This document shows positions 43,526-52,936 of a stretch of 64,000 nucleotides of DNA, piece by piece. The notes under the pieces are model-generated. The model did no database searches. It was not told the origin of the DNA and saw only the letters and a list, made by a program, of their open reading frames with translations. A program made the translations under genes and the position numbers. Origin of the DNA: DASXVX01 sp036504075 (GTDB taxonomy: Bacteria > Bacillota > Sulfobacillia > Symbiobacteriales > Symbiobacteriaceae); NCBI GenBank assembly GCA_036504075.1, contig DASXVX010000003.1, positions 7,077 to 71,076 of the forward strand, written 5' to 3'. Each line of letters opens with the position of its first letter. The first letter of the stretch is position 1.

Positions 43526-44523
43526 TGAAAGCGCTCATGTTAACGGAACCGTTCAAGACGCAGGTGCAGGACGTTCCGGAACCGGTGGCCGGCCCCGGCG
43601 AGGTATTGATCCGGGCGAAAGCCGGCGGCGTCTGCGGGTCCGATATGCATACGTACCGGGGCCTCCACCCGTATCGGAAGCCGCCGGTGATCCTGGGCCA
43701 CGAGGTGAGCGGCGAGGTCATCGCCCTCGGGGAAGGCGTCACGGCGCCGGCCCTGGGGACCCGGGTGGTCGTGGAGCCGCACATTGTCTGCGGGACGTGC
43801 GAATGGTGCAAGCAGGGGCTCATGAACCTCTGCCTTAACAAGCGGGTGCCGGGCGTGGGCTGGCAGGGCACGTTCGCCGAGTACGTGGCCGCTCCCGCCT
43901 CCGTTTGTCACACGCTGGCGGCCGAAGTCGGCTGGGCCGAAGGCAGCATGATCGAGCCGCTCGCGGTGGCCCAGCGGGTTTACAGCCGGGGTACGCCGAA
44001 GCAGGGCGAGCAGGTGGCCGTTCTGGGCCAGGGCTCCATCGGCATTCTGGTCACGCTGCTGGCGGCCCACGGCGGCGCCGCCCGGCTCTATGTGACCGAC
44101 ATTATGGCCTACAACCTCGAAGCCGCCAGGCGCATCGGCGCGACCGAGGCGGTGGACCCCCGCACGGCGGAACTTCCGGCCGGCCAGTTCGACCTGGTCT
44201 ACGTCTGCACCGACGGCCCGGAGGTCATGGAGCAGGCGGTCCGGCTCTGTCGGAAGCGGGCCCGCATCGTGGTGGTCTCCCTGTTCGGGAAGCCGCAGAC
44301 GGTGGACTTCAATAATGTCGTGACCCGGGAGATTTCCGTACTCGGCTCCCAGACTTACACCACGGCCGACTTTGTCGCCGCAGTGGACCTGGTGAACCGG
44401 GGCGAGGTCAACCTGACCCCGCTGATTACGGCCCGGCTGAAGTTGGACGAACTGCCGCAGGCACTGGCCGATATCGATGCGCGCAAGGTCTCCGGCATCA
44501 AGACCGTTGTGGAATTTGGCTGA
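43522..44523 (+). CDS. Zinc-dependent medium-chain dehydrogenase
   Basis: 333 residues; ATG overlaps the upstream stop (ATGA). Catalytic zinc site GGVCGSDMHTYRG and GHEVSGEV, structural zinc cysteines CGTCEWCKQGLMNLC, and NAD motif LGQGSIG. Similar to threonine/sorbitol-type dehydrogenases. Likely oxidises the hydroxyl of a sugar acid or polyol. Confidence 0.85.
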   Translation: MMKALMLTEPFKTQVQDVPEPVAGPGEVLIRAKAGGVCGSDMHTYRGLHPYRKPPVILGHEVSGEVIALGEGVTAPALGTRVVVEPHIVCGTCEWCKQGLMNLCLNKRVPGVGWQGTFAEYVAAPASVCHTLAAEVGWAEGSMIEPLAVAQRVYSRGTPKQGEQVAVLGQGSIGILVTLLAAHGGAARLYVTDIMAYNLEAARRIGATEAVDPRTAELPAGQFDLVYVCTDGPEVMEQAVRLCRKRARIVVVSLFGKPQTVDFNNVVTREISVLGSQTYTTADFVAAVDLVNRGEVNLTPLITARLKLDELPQALADIDARKVSGIKTVVEFG

Positions 44524-44538
44524 AAGGAGACTTCGTTC

Positions 44539-46695
44539 ATGTCTTCAGGACGTCGCTCCGTCATCATCAACAATCCGATTAACCCATACACGTGGAACGT
44601 CCAGGGCAAAGCCAATGAGCCGATCACCGTCGCGGCCCTGCTGGACCGGGCGCACCGGGCCGTGGGCGAGTCCACGCCAGACTGGCCCCTGACCGAGATT
44701 TACGACCGCCTGGAAGAGAATGCGGCCCGCATTGCCATTATCGGCGGCTCCTGGGATCACCCGGCCCATGTCATGGACCTGGAGACCGTCTACCGGGCGG
44801 CGCTGGCCATCTGGCGCGAGGGCGGGGTGCCGCTCTATTTCAGCCATCCCGTCATGTGCGACGGCACCGCCCAGTCGACCATGGGCATGTCTTACAGCCT
44901 GCAAAGCCGCAACGCCGTGGCCGCCATGGTGGCCAACCAGATGGAGGCCCAGATTTACCACGGCGCCTTCGTGATTGCCGGGTGCGACAAGACGCCCATG
45001 GCCGTCGTCGCCGGCCTGGCCAACGTCGATACGGTGCGGCGGCGCCGGGGCGAGGCCCCGGTCTTTGCCACGTTCGCCCCGGCCCACGTGCTGAAGGGCG
45101 GCACCATTCCAGCGGAGACCATGGCGGGATTGGCTGAACTCGCCGTTCACATCGAGCAGCAGGGTTACCCGGAACTGGCCCACGACCTCCGGGACACCAT
45201 GACATACATTCTGCAGTGCTCCTCCGGCACCGCCTTCCAGGGCGTATTCCTCCGGGCGGTGGACCTGGGGCTCCTGACGCTGCAGCGGATGAAGGAGTTC
45301 GAGCGCGACCTGTCGGTGGCCACCTGCGATGCGAAGGGCGGCATCTGCGCCTTCAACGGCACCGGCAACTCGTCGCGCATGGCGGTCGCGGCGCTGGGCT
45401 TCGCCCATCCGGCGGTGGACCTGCTGGCCGAGCCGCCCACCACGGAGCAGGTCAACCGGCAGGTGGCCGACCTCTTCAAGCTGGCCAACCGGCCGGAGTG
45501 CGGCGTCCGGGAGATTCTGCGGGCGAACATCCGCAACGTGGTGCGCATTCACAGCGCGACCGGCGGCTCCAGCAACCTGATGATGCACATGGTCGCCGCG
45601 ATGAAGTTCGGCGGCTTCAACTTCAGCGTCCACGACATCGACAAAATCCGGACGTTGATCCCGGTCCCGGACATTTTCAACTACTCGCTCACCGAAGGCC
45701 GCGATATTTTCCAGTTGGCCCTCCAGAAGTGCGCCGGACAGCACCGGGGCGTCGAGACGGTCATGTACGAGCTGTTGCAGAACGGCATGCCCATGGACGT
45801 GGACGCGATGACGGTGACGGGCACCACCTGGCGGGAGCGGTTGCGCCAGACCGAGGGTCTGTCCGCCGCCGGCGTAACGGAGAACCCCATAATTCTGCAC
45901 ACCCCGCGCCGAGATTACAGCGGCGTGGAAGTGCTCGCGGGCAACTTCTTCGACTCGGCCGAAGTGAAAATCGCCGGCATGCCCACCTACCAGGTGGAGA
46001 CGTTCGACGACCAGGTTAACTTTGTGCTCCACTTCGAGAGCGAAGAGGATGCCAACAAGGGGCTGCTCGACCCCCACATTCTGGACAAGGCACGGGCCGA
46101 GCGGGCCTTCCCAGAGCCGCAGCTACGGGCCATGGCCCGGTACAACGCACCGCGGGTGAAGCAGACCGTGGACCCGACGCTGCCGTACGACCAACTCTTT
46201 GAGCAAATGGTCAAGACCGGCGTGCTCAAGGTCACCATGGTGATCAGCGGCCAGGGGCCGGAGGCGTTCGGCATGCCCGAGATGTTCACGCCCATGCAGC
46301 ACGTGAACGCCAACCAGGCCATCCGGCGGCTCGCCACGATTTTCAGCGACGGCCGTTACTCGGGCGTCAGCTACGGTGCGGCCGTCGGCCACGTGACCCC
46401 GGAAGCGGCTCGGGGCGGCAGCATTTTGCGGCTGAAGACGGGCGACCTGCTCCATATCGGTCTCTTTACCCGGCGCATCGACCTGCTGGACCCGAAGGCG
46501 TTCGCCGGCGACCGGGTGGTCAAGAGCGTGGCCATTCTCGCCGAGCGGGACACCCTGGCGGCCGAGCGCGCGGCCCGCATCAAGGCTCGGCAGCGTTTTG
46601 TGGCCGCCGCCAACCGGATGGTCAACCATACGGACGCGGCCAACGGGGTGGTGCCGCAAATCGTGGCGGACGAGGCGACGGAGTCCTGGCAGTGA
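44539..46695 (+). CDS. IlvD/Edd-family dehydratase (long form)
   Basis: 718 residues, about 100 more than typical IlvD. Iron-sulfur cysteines of the family appear in PVMCDGTAQSTMGMSYSLQ, IAGCDKTPMAV and the late YSGVSYGAAVGHVTPEA region. Members dehydrate dihydroxy-acids or sugar acids (xylonate, gluconate). In a catabolic operon with UxaA and FAH enzymes a sugar acid is more likely than the branched-chain precursor. ATG after aaaggag. Confidence 0.82.
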   Translation: MSSGRRSVIINNPINPYTWNVQGKANEPITVAALLDRAHRAVGESTPDWPLTEIYDRLEENAARIAIIGGSWDHPAHVMDLETVYRAALAIWREGGVPLYFSHPVMCDGTAQSTMGMSYSLQSRNAVAAMVANQMEAQIYHGAFVIAGCDKTPMAVVAGLANVDTVRRRRGEAPVFATFAPAHVLKGGTIPAETMAGLAELAVHIEQQGYPELAHDLRDTMTYILQCSSGTAFQGVFLRAVDLGLLTLQRMKEFERDLSVATCDAKGGICAFNGTGNSSRMAVAALGFAHPAVDLLAEPPTTEQVNRQVADLFKLANRPECGVREILRANIRNVVRIHSATGGSSNLMMHMVAAMKFGGFNFSVHDIDKIRTLIPVPDIFNYSLTEGRDIFQLALQKCAGQHRGVETVMYELLQNGMPMDVDAMTVTGTTWRERLRQTEGLSAAGVTENPIILHTPRRDYSGVEVLAGNFFDSAEVKIAGMPTYQVETFDDQVNFVLHFESEEDANKGLLDPHILDKARAERAFPEPQLRAMARYNAPRVKQTVDPTLPYDQLFEQMVKTGVLKVTMVISGQGPEAFGMPEMFTPMQHVNANQAIRRLATIFSDGRYSGVSYGAAVGHVTPEAARGGSILRLKTGDLLHIGLFTRRIDLLDPKAFAGDRVVKSVAILAERDTLAAERAARIKARQRFVAAANRMVNHTDAANGVVPQIVADEATESWQ

Positions 46696-46725
46696 AACGC
46701 CCCAACAGGGAAGTGTTGCTCTCAC

Positions 46726-47454
46726 ATGCGTGTCTCTTTCTTTGCAACCTGTATTGTCGACCTGTTCTTCCCCGAAGTGGGCATGAGCGCCGTGGAGATT
46801 CTGGAGCGCCAGGGCTGCGAGGTGGACTTTCCCCCCGGCCAGACCTGCTGTGGGCAGCCGGCGTTTAACTGCGGCCACACCGCAGAGGCCCGGACGCTGG
46901 CGCTGAACTACCTGAACACCTTTCGGGACAGCGAATATATCGTAATGCCCTCGGGTTCTTGCGCCGCCATGGTGCGGACCCATTATCGGGAGCTTTTTGC
47001 CGATGAGCCTGAACTGAAAAAGCTGGCGGAAGACGTAGCCGCCCGGACCTACGAGTTTTCCGAGTTCCTGGTAAAGGTGCTGAACGTCCGGGACGTGGGC
47101 GCCTCCTTCCCGGTGAAGGCGGCCTTCCATTCCTCGTGCCATCTGACCCGGGAGCTAAAGGTCGTGCAGGAGCCGATTCAGCTGCTGCGCAAGGTGGCCG
47201 GGCTCGAACTGAAGGAGTTGGACCGCCAGGACCTGTGCTGCGGCTTCGGCGGGACTTTCGCCGTGCGCAGCCCGCAGGTCTCGGCCAACATGGGCGACGA
47301 CAAGCTGGACGACGCCGCCCGGCAGGACGCCGAAGTGCTGGTGGCGGCCGACATGGCCTGCCTCATGCACCTGGGCGGCCGGAACCGCCGGCGGGCGGGC
47401 GGCATGAAGCTCATGCACCTGGCCGAGGTCTTGAACCGAAGGGAGGGACCGTAA
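46726..47454 (+). CDS. lutA: Lactate utilisation Fe-S oxidoreductase LutA
   Basis: 242 residues, LutA length. Two CCG domains (CCGQPAFNCGH; CCGFGGTFAV) plus the N-terminal FFATCIVDLFFPEVG and CHLTREL cysteines that bind heterodisulfide-type clusters. First of three adjacent lut genes; the LutABC complex oxidises L-lactate to pyruvate. Confidence 0.9.
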   Translation: MRVSFFATCIVDLFFPEVGMSAVEILERQGCEVDFPPGQTCCGQPAFNCGHTAEARTLALNYLNTFRDSEYIVMPSGSCAAMVRTHYRELFADEPELKKLAEDVAARTYEFSEFLVKVLNVRDVGASFPVKAAFHSSCHLTRELKVVQEPIQLLRKVAGLELKELDRQDLCCGFGGTFAVRSPQVSANMGDDKLDDAARQDAEVLVAADMACLMHLGGRNRRRAGGMKLMHLAEVLNRREGP

Positions 47455-48876
47455 ATGTCCTTTTCCGAGCGGGCCGCGAAAGCGATCAAGAAGCCGAACC
47501 TGATCCGGGCGACCAAGTCCGCGGTCCAGTCCTTTTATTGGAACCGCCTGGCGGCTTATGCCGAACTGGGCGAACCGGAAGTCGCCGACCTGAAGCAGCG
47601 GGCCCGGGCGGCCCGGGAGCAGGCGATCGGCAACCTGGACGCTTACCTGGAGCAGTTCGCCACCATGCTCCGGAGCCGGGGCGCCCAGATTTACTTCACC
47701 AAAACCGGCGCTGAGGCCGCCCAGAAAGTGGTCGACATCACCCGGGCGACCGGGGGTCGGCGGATTGTCAAATCCAAGTCGATGGCCACCGAGGAGCTGC
47801 ACCTGAACGACGCGCTGGAAGCCGCCGGCCTGCATGTGCGGGAGACGGACCTGGGCGAGTACATTATTCAGCTGGCGGGCGACCCGCCGGCCCATATCGT
47901 CGGGCCGGCCATTGGCAAGGACCGCTACGAGATCGCGGCGCTCTTCGCGAAAGAGGAAGGGCAGCCGGTGGACCACGACCCGCAGGTGCTGCTCCAGTTT
48001 GCGCGGCGCAAGCTCCGCCAGGAGTTTCTCACCGCCGACGTGGGCATTACGGGCTGCAACTTTGCCGTCGCGGAGACCGGCACCATTTTCCTCGTGACCA
48101 ACGAAGGGAACGCCAACCTGGTCACCAGCCAGCCCCGGATTCAGATTGTGGTCGTGGGCATGGAGAAGCTGGTGCCCACCTTTGCCGACGTGGAGCCGTT
48201 GCTGGCGCTGCTGCCCCGGGCCTGCACGGGCCAGGCCATTTCCAGCTATGTGGGCATGATCTCCGGCCCCCGGCTCCCCGAGGAGCAGGACGGCCCGGAG
48301 GAACTGCATGTGGTGGTCGTGGACAACGGGCGGTCGGCCATCCGCCAGACCGAGTTCGAAGAGGCGCTGCTCTGCATTCGCTGCGGGTCCTGCCTGAACG
48401 TCTGTCCGGTCTACCGGCAGGTGGGCGGTGCGGCCTACGGCGATACTTACAGCGGGCCGATCGGCACGGTGCTCACGCCGCTGCTGCGGGGGCTGGACCA
48501 GTGGTCCGAACTGCCCCACGTGGCCTGCAGCCTCTGCGGCGCCTGCCACGACGCCTGCCCCATGTCCATTCACCTGGACGACCTGCTGCTGAAGCTGCGG
48601 CAGAAGACCGACCGCGAGCACCTGGTCTCCACCGGCGAGCGCTGGGTCTTCAAGCTGTGGACCTGGGCCTGGGCCACGCCCGGCCGGTACCGCCTGGCCG
48701 CCCGCATCGCCCGCTGGCTCCAGTTGCCGTTCAGCCGCGACGGTTGGATCGGCTGGGCGCCGCCGCCTGTGAAAGGCTGGACCGACTACCGGGACCTCCC
48801 GGTGGTGCAGGCCGAGACGTTCCGGGACCGCTGGGCCAAGCGCCGGCTCGAGAGGGGTGGACGCAATGCCGGTTGA
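47455..48876 (+). CDS. lutB: Lactate utilisation Fe-S protein LutB
   Basis: 473 residues; ATG directly after the lutA stop. An N-terminal LUD domain (GCNFAVAETGTIFLVTNEGN) and a C-terminal 2[4Fe-4S] region (CIRCGSCLNVCPVY; CSLCGACHDACPM). Overlaps lutC by 11 nt. Confidence 0.92.
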   Translation: MSFSERAAKAIKKPNLIRATKSAVQSFYWNRLAAYAELGEPEVADLKQRARAAREQAIGNLDAYLEQFATMLRSRGAQIYFTKTGAEAAQKVVDITRATGGRRIVKSKSMATEELHLNDALEAAGLHVRETDLGEYIIQLAGDPPAHIVGPAIGKDRYEIAALFAKEEGQPVDHDPQVLLQFARRKLRQEFLTADVGITGCNFAVAETGTIFLVTNEGNANLVTSQPRIQIVVVGMEKLVPTFADVEPLLALLPRACTGQAISSYVGMISGPRLPEEQDGPEELHVVVVDNGRSAIRQTEFEEALLCIRCGSCLNVCPVYRQVGGAAYGDTYSGPIGTVLTPLLRGLDQWSELPHVACSLCGACHDACPMSIHLDDLLLKLRQKTDREHLVSTGERWVFKLWTWAWATPGRYRLAARIARWLQLPFSRDGWIGWAPPPVKGWTDYRDLPVVQAETFRDRWAKRRLERGGRNAG

Positions 48877-49453
48877 TCTCGTACCCGGATTCGTCGCCGC
48901 CTGGGAACGGGTAGGCGGCACCGCCCACGTGGTTTCCGGTCTGCCGGAGGCCCGCCGCGCCATACACTCGATTGTGACGCAGGCGGCGCTCGACACCGCC
49001 GTGGCCTGGGACAGCCCGGTGCTCGCCGCGCTGGACCTGCCCGCGCTGTTCCGCTGGTACCGGACGCCGGGCGCCCCCGACGGGCCGGAAAGCTTTAAGT
49101 CGGCCTGCGCACAGGCCGGGGTGGGCATTACCACTGCCGCCCTGGGCACGGCTGACACGGGCTCGCTGCTTCTGCCGTTCGGCGGGACCCGGCCCCGCTC
49201 GGTGCTGATTCTGCCGCCCGTCTGGATTGCGGTCGTGCCGGCGCAGCGGCTGGTTGCGGGGCGCGCCGAACTCTTCGCCCACATGGGCGCCCTGGCCAAG
49301 TCGGGCCGGCCGCCCACGGAGATGGGCCTGGCGACCGGCCCCAGCCGGACCGGCGACATCGAAGGCATACTCTTGCAGGGCATTCACGGTCCCGGCGTCG
49401 CACACGCCATCATCGTGGAAGCGGTTGATGTCTCGTCACAAAACCAAGTGTAG
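48866..49453 (+). CDS. lutC: Lactate utilisation protein LutC
   Basis: 195 residues from ATG 48866, overlapping lutB. A LUD-domain protein (GVGITTAALGTADTGSLLLP; ATGPSRTGDIEGILLQGIHG). Completes LutABC. Its presence says lactate or a related 2-hydroxy acid is a product or substrate of the operon. Confidence 0.88.
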   Translation: MPVDLVPGFVAAWERVGGTAHVVSGLPEARRAIHSIVTQAALDTAVAWDSPVLAALDLPALFRWYRTPGAPDGPESFKSACAQAGVGITTAALGTADTGSLLLPFGGTRPRSVLILPPVWIAVVPAQRLVAGRAELFAHMGALAKSGRPPTEMGLATGPSRTGDIEGILLQGIHGPGVAHAIIVEAVDVSSQNQV

Positions 49454-49477
49454 CCGTATTTGAGGAGGGCGCTGGAA

Positions 49478-50227
49478 ATGGAACTGGCCGGCAAGGTTGC
49501 GATTATCACCGGGGGCGGCACCGGTTTGGGACGTGCCGTCACCCTTGGCCTCGCCATGCAGGGCGTGGACGTCGCCATTAACTATGCACACTCGGAAGCC
49601 GATGCGGCGGACACCGCCAAAGAGGCGGAGGCCCTGGGCGTCCGGGCCATCATCCTCAAGGCCGACATGGGCAACGGTGCCGAGATCGACGCCATGGCCC
49701 GGCACGTTGAGGAGCGGCTGGGCCGCATCGACATTCTGGTGGCGAATGCGGGCACCACGGTCTTCGTGCCGATGAACGACCTGGACGGCGTCTCGGAAGC
49801 GGACTGGGACAAGCTCATGAACGTCAACGTGAAGGGTCCCTGGCTCTGCGCGAAGGCGGTGGCGCCGGCCATGAAGCGGGCCGGCGGCGGCCGCATCGTG
49901 ACGGTCTCGTCCATCGCCGGCCTGCAGCCGATGGGCAGCAGCATGCCCTATTGCGTCTCGAAGGCGGCGCTGATCCATTTGACCCGGTGCCTGGCCACGG
50001 CGCTGGCGCCCGACGTGCTGGTCAACACCGTCGCCCCCGGCCTCTTGGAGACCCGCTGGAACGCCGGCCATAGCCCGGAAACCCGGAAGAAGTTCCACGA
50101 CAGCACGCTCCTGAAGCGGATCGCCACCGTGGAAGACACGGCCGACCAGGTGCTTTCGCTGATCAAGACCGGGAGCATGACCGGCCAGACGATCATCGTC
50201 GATGGCGGCACGATTTTTTCCCGCTAA
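49478..50227 (+). CDS. Short-chain dehydrogenase/reductase
   Basis: 249 residues from ATG 49478 (gaggaggg upstream). Classical SDR: TGGGTGLG, VANAGT, catalytic YCVSK, and TVAPGLLETRW. Probably oxidises a sugar-acid or keto-acid intermediate; 2-keto-3-deoxy acid 4-dehydrogenases of diketo pathways are SDRs of this size. Confidence 0.85.
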   Translation: MELAGKVAIITGGGTGLGRAVTLGLAMQGVDVAINYAHSEADAADTAKEAEALGVRAIILKADMGNGAEIDAMARHVEERLGRIDILVANAGTTVFVPMNDLDGVSEADWDKLMNVNVKGPWLCAKAVAPAMKRAGGGRIVTVSSIAGLQPMGSSMPYCVSKAALIHLTRCLATALAPDVLVNTVAPGLLETRWNAGHSPETRKKFHDSTLLKRIATVEDTADQVLSLIKTGSMTGQTIIVDGGTIFSR

Positions 50228-50263
50228 TCGACCACCGAGAACTTACAAGGGAGCTGTTGGGCC

Positions 50264-51160
50264 ATGAAAGTTGCATTCCTGGGACTCGGGGCCATGGGGC
50301 TCCCCATGGCGCTCAACCTGCAGCGCAAGGGCTACCGCGTGACCGGCTGGAACCGGACCCCCGGTAAGGGCGGAGAGCTTGCCGAACTGGGCGGCCGCCT
50401 GGCCGCCACGCCCCGGGAGGCCGCGACGGGCGCCGACGTGGTGATCACCATGCTGGGCGGCCCGGCCTCCCTCGTCGATGTGGCCGCAGGACCCGCCGGG
50501 TTCCTGGGGGCGGTGGAGGCGGGGGCGCTCTGGCTCGACAGTTCCACCATCGGGCCGTCGGCCGCCCGGGAGATGGCCGAACTGGCTGCCCGGTACGGCG
50601 TGGCGTTCGTGGACGCCCCGGTGACCGGCGGGCCGCACAACGCGCAGGACGCCACCCTGGTGTTCATGGTGGGCGGAGCCGAATCCGACGTGAAGCGGGC
50701 GGAGCCGCTCTTGGCCGCGATGGGCAGGGGGAGCCACATCTTCGGCGCCGTAGGCCAGGGTGCTGCGGCCAAAGCCGTCAATAACATGCTGTGCGGCACG
50801 CTGATCGCCGCCTTCGCGGAGGCGGTGGTGCTGGCCGAGCAGCTGGGGGTCGACCAGACCCAGATGATCGACTTTATGGCTGCCGGTGCCGCCGGCGCTC
50901 CTCTCGTACGGGCGAAAGGCGCCATCATCAAGACCGGGGAGTATCCGGCCTCGTTTCAGCTAAAGTGGATGGAGAAAGATGTCGGACTGGCATTACGGGA
51001 GGCCTTTAACCAGGGATTCAGCCTGCCGGTGTCGGGCAACGCCTACGCCGCCCTCGCCGCCGCACGGCAGGCCGGATTCGGCGAACAAGACGTTTCGGCG
51101 GTTCATGCGCACATCCGGAAAGTCGTCGCGGGGCGTCCGGAAGCCCCCTCGGGCGAGTAA
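50264..51160 (+). CDS. 3-hydroxyisobutyrate/tartronate-semialdehyde dehydrogenase-like enzyme
   Basis: 298 residues; ATG after aagggag. Beta-hydroxyacid dehydrogenase family: GLGAMGLPMALNLQRKGYRV cofactor loop, DAPVTGGPHNAQDATLVFMV substrate loop, and catalytic Lys in GQGAAAKAVNN. Interconverts a 3-hydroxyacid and its semialdehyde with NAD(P). Confidence 0.87.
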   Translation: MKVAFLGLGAMGLPMALNLQRKGYRVTGWNRTPGKGGELAELGGRLAATPREAATGADVVITMLGGPASLVDVAAGPAGFLGAVEAGALWLDSSTIGPSAAREMAELAARYGVAFVDAPVTGGPHNAQDATLVFMVGGAESDVKRAEPLLAAMGRGSHIFGAVGQGAAAKAVNNMLCGTLIAAFAEAVVLAEQLGVDQTQMIDFMAAGAAGAPLVRAKGAIIKTGEYPASFQLKWMEKDVGLALREAFNQGFSLPVSGNAYAALAAARQAGFGEQDVSAVHAHIRKVVAGRPEAPSGE

Positions 51161-51190
51161 ACGCACGGGGACGAAGAGGAGGTAGAGCGC

Positions 51191-52894
51191 TTGGAGCGGA
51201 TACTGCGCGTCGATATGAAGACCCGTACAGCCACTGTGGAGCCGCTGCCCGAGGCGTATTGGAACCTGGGCGGGCGGTCCATGACCAGCCGCATCGTGTG
51301 CGACGAGGTGGATCCCGCCTGTGACCCCATGGGGCCGCACAACAAGCTGGTCTTTGCGCCCGGGCTGCTCTCGGGCACGGTGCTTTCCAGTTCCAGCCGG
51401 CTCTCGGTGGGCTGCAAGAGCCCGCTCACGGGCGGCATCAAGGAATCCAACGCCGGCGGACAGAGCGGCCTCAAAATGGCCATGCTCGGCTACCGGGCGC
51501 TGATCGTCGAAGCGCAGGCCGAACCGGGCACCTGGTGGCTGTTAGTCGTGGAGCGGGACGGCGCCCGGTTCCAGCGGGCCGACGACCTGGCCGGCAGCAC
51601 GACCTTCGAACTGACCGAGAAGCTGTTTGAGCGGTACAGCCGGCAGGTTGGACTGAGCGTCCTGGGCCCCGCCGGTCAGATGCGGATGAACCTCGCCGGC
51701 ATCGCCAACACCGACCCCGAGGGCCGGCCCAGCCGGCTCAATGCCCGCGGCGGCGTCGGCGCCGTCATGGGCGCCAAGGGACTCCTGGCGATCGTCTGGA
51801 ACGAGCCGGGCTACACGCCGGTCTCCAGCCTCGACCCCGAGAAGTGGAAGAACGCCGGCAAGGAGTATATGGGCGAACTGCGCACCCAGCCCGCTACGGC
51901 GGAACGCTTCCCGAAGTACGGCACGGCGGCCGTCCTGGAGACCGTGCTGAAATTGGGCGGCCTGCCGATCAAGAACTTCAGCCGGGGCTTCGACAAGCAG
52001 GCCGAAGCGATCACCGGCCTGCGCATGCACGACGTGATCAAGGAGCGGGGCGGCCATACGACCCACTCCTGCATGACCGGCTGCGCCATCCAGTGCTCTA
52101 ACGTCTGGGTGGACAAGCAGGGCGAAGAGGTCGCCTCCAGCATGGAGTTCGAGACCAACGGCCTGCTGGGCTCCAACCTGGAAATCTTCGACTTTGACGC
52201 CATCGCGGCGTTTGCCCGGCTCTGCAACGAGCTGGGCGTTGACACCATCGAAACCGGCGGCGCCATGGGCGTGGCCATGGAAGCCGGCCTGATTCCCTGG
52301 GGCGACATGCCGGCCGTGGTGCGGGCCTTCCGCGAAATCCGGGAAGGCACGCCGTTCGGCCGCATCCTCGGCCTGGGCGCCGGCCTGGCCGGCAAGGCTC
52401 TGGGCGTGCGCCGGGTGCCCGTGGTCAAGAACCAGACCATTTCGGCCTACGACCCCCGGGCGATCAAGGGCAACGCCGTCACCTACTGCACGACCGCCAT
52501 GGGCGCCGACCACACCGCGGGCAACACCATCGGCGCCAAGACCGACCACCTGAACCCGGCGGACAAGGTGGCGATCAGCCGGGAAGCGCAGGTCGTGAGC
52601 ATGCTGCTGGACGTCTTCGGCTTCTGCAACTTCGCCCGCGGGGTGTACGGGGCGAAGCCCGAAGCGTTTTCCAAGCTGTACGCGGCCCGCCTGGGCAAGC
52701 CGATCACGGTGCCGGAGATGCGCCGGTACGCCGTCCAGGTGAACCGGTGGGAACTGGACTTTAACGTCGCCGCGGGCCAGCCGCTGGTCGAGCGGCTGCC
52801 GGAGTGGATGCGGGAGGAGAGCCTGCCGCCTCACAACGCGCTGTTCGATGTCACGGAAGAAGAGATGGCCCACATGTGGGACGACGAGGCCTGA
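51191..52894 (+). CDS. Aldehyde:ferredoxin oxidoreductase (tungsten-type), second copy
   Basis: 567 residues from TTG 51191 (gaggaggt upstream). Starts ERILRVDMKTRTATVEPLPE; pterin-binding GVGAVMGAKGLLAI; cluster cysteines C294, C298 and C302 (CMTGCAIQC), a CX3CX3C spacing instead of the usual CX2CX3C, with another Cys in DVFGFCNFAR. Divergent from the copy at 24020. Probably oxidises an aldehyde made by the neighbouring pathway. Confidence 0.82.
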   Translation: MERILRVDMKTRTATVEPLPEAYWNLGGRSMTSRIVCDEVDPACDPMGPHNKLVFAPGLLSGTVLSSSSRLSVGCKSPLTGGIKESNAGGQSGLKMAMLGYRALIVEAQAEPGTWWLLVVERDGARFQRADDLAGSTTFELTEKLFERYSRQVGLSVLGPAGQMRMNLAGIANTDPEGRPSRLNARGGVGAVMGAKGLLAIVWNEPGYTPVSSLDPEKWKNAGKEYMGELRTQPATAERFPKYGTAAVLETVLKLGGLPIKNFSRGFDKQAEAITGLRMHDVIKERGGHTTHSCMTGCAIQCSNVWVDKQGEEVASSMEFETNGLLGSNLEIFDFDAIAAFARLCNELGVDTIETGGAMGVAMEAGLIPWGDMPAVVRAFREIREGTPFGRILGLGAGLAGKALGVRRVPVVKNQTISAYDPRAIKGNAVTYCTTAMGADHTAGNTIGAKTDHLNPADKVAISREAQVVSMLLDVFGFCNFARGVYGAKPEAFSKLYAARLGKPITVPEMRRYAVQVNRWELDFNVAAGQPLVERLPEWMREESLPPHNALFDVTEEEMAHMWDDEA

Positions 52895-52936
52895 CGTCAT
52901 TCGACCGACCGGATGATCTGAAGGAGTGAGTTCTTT

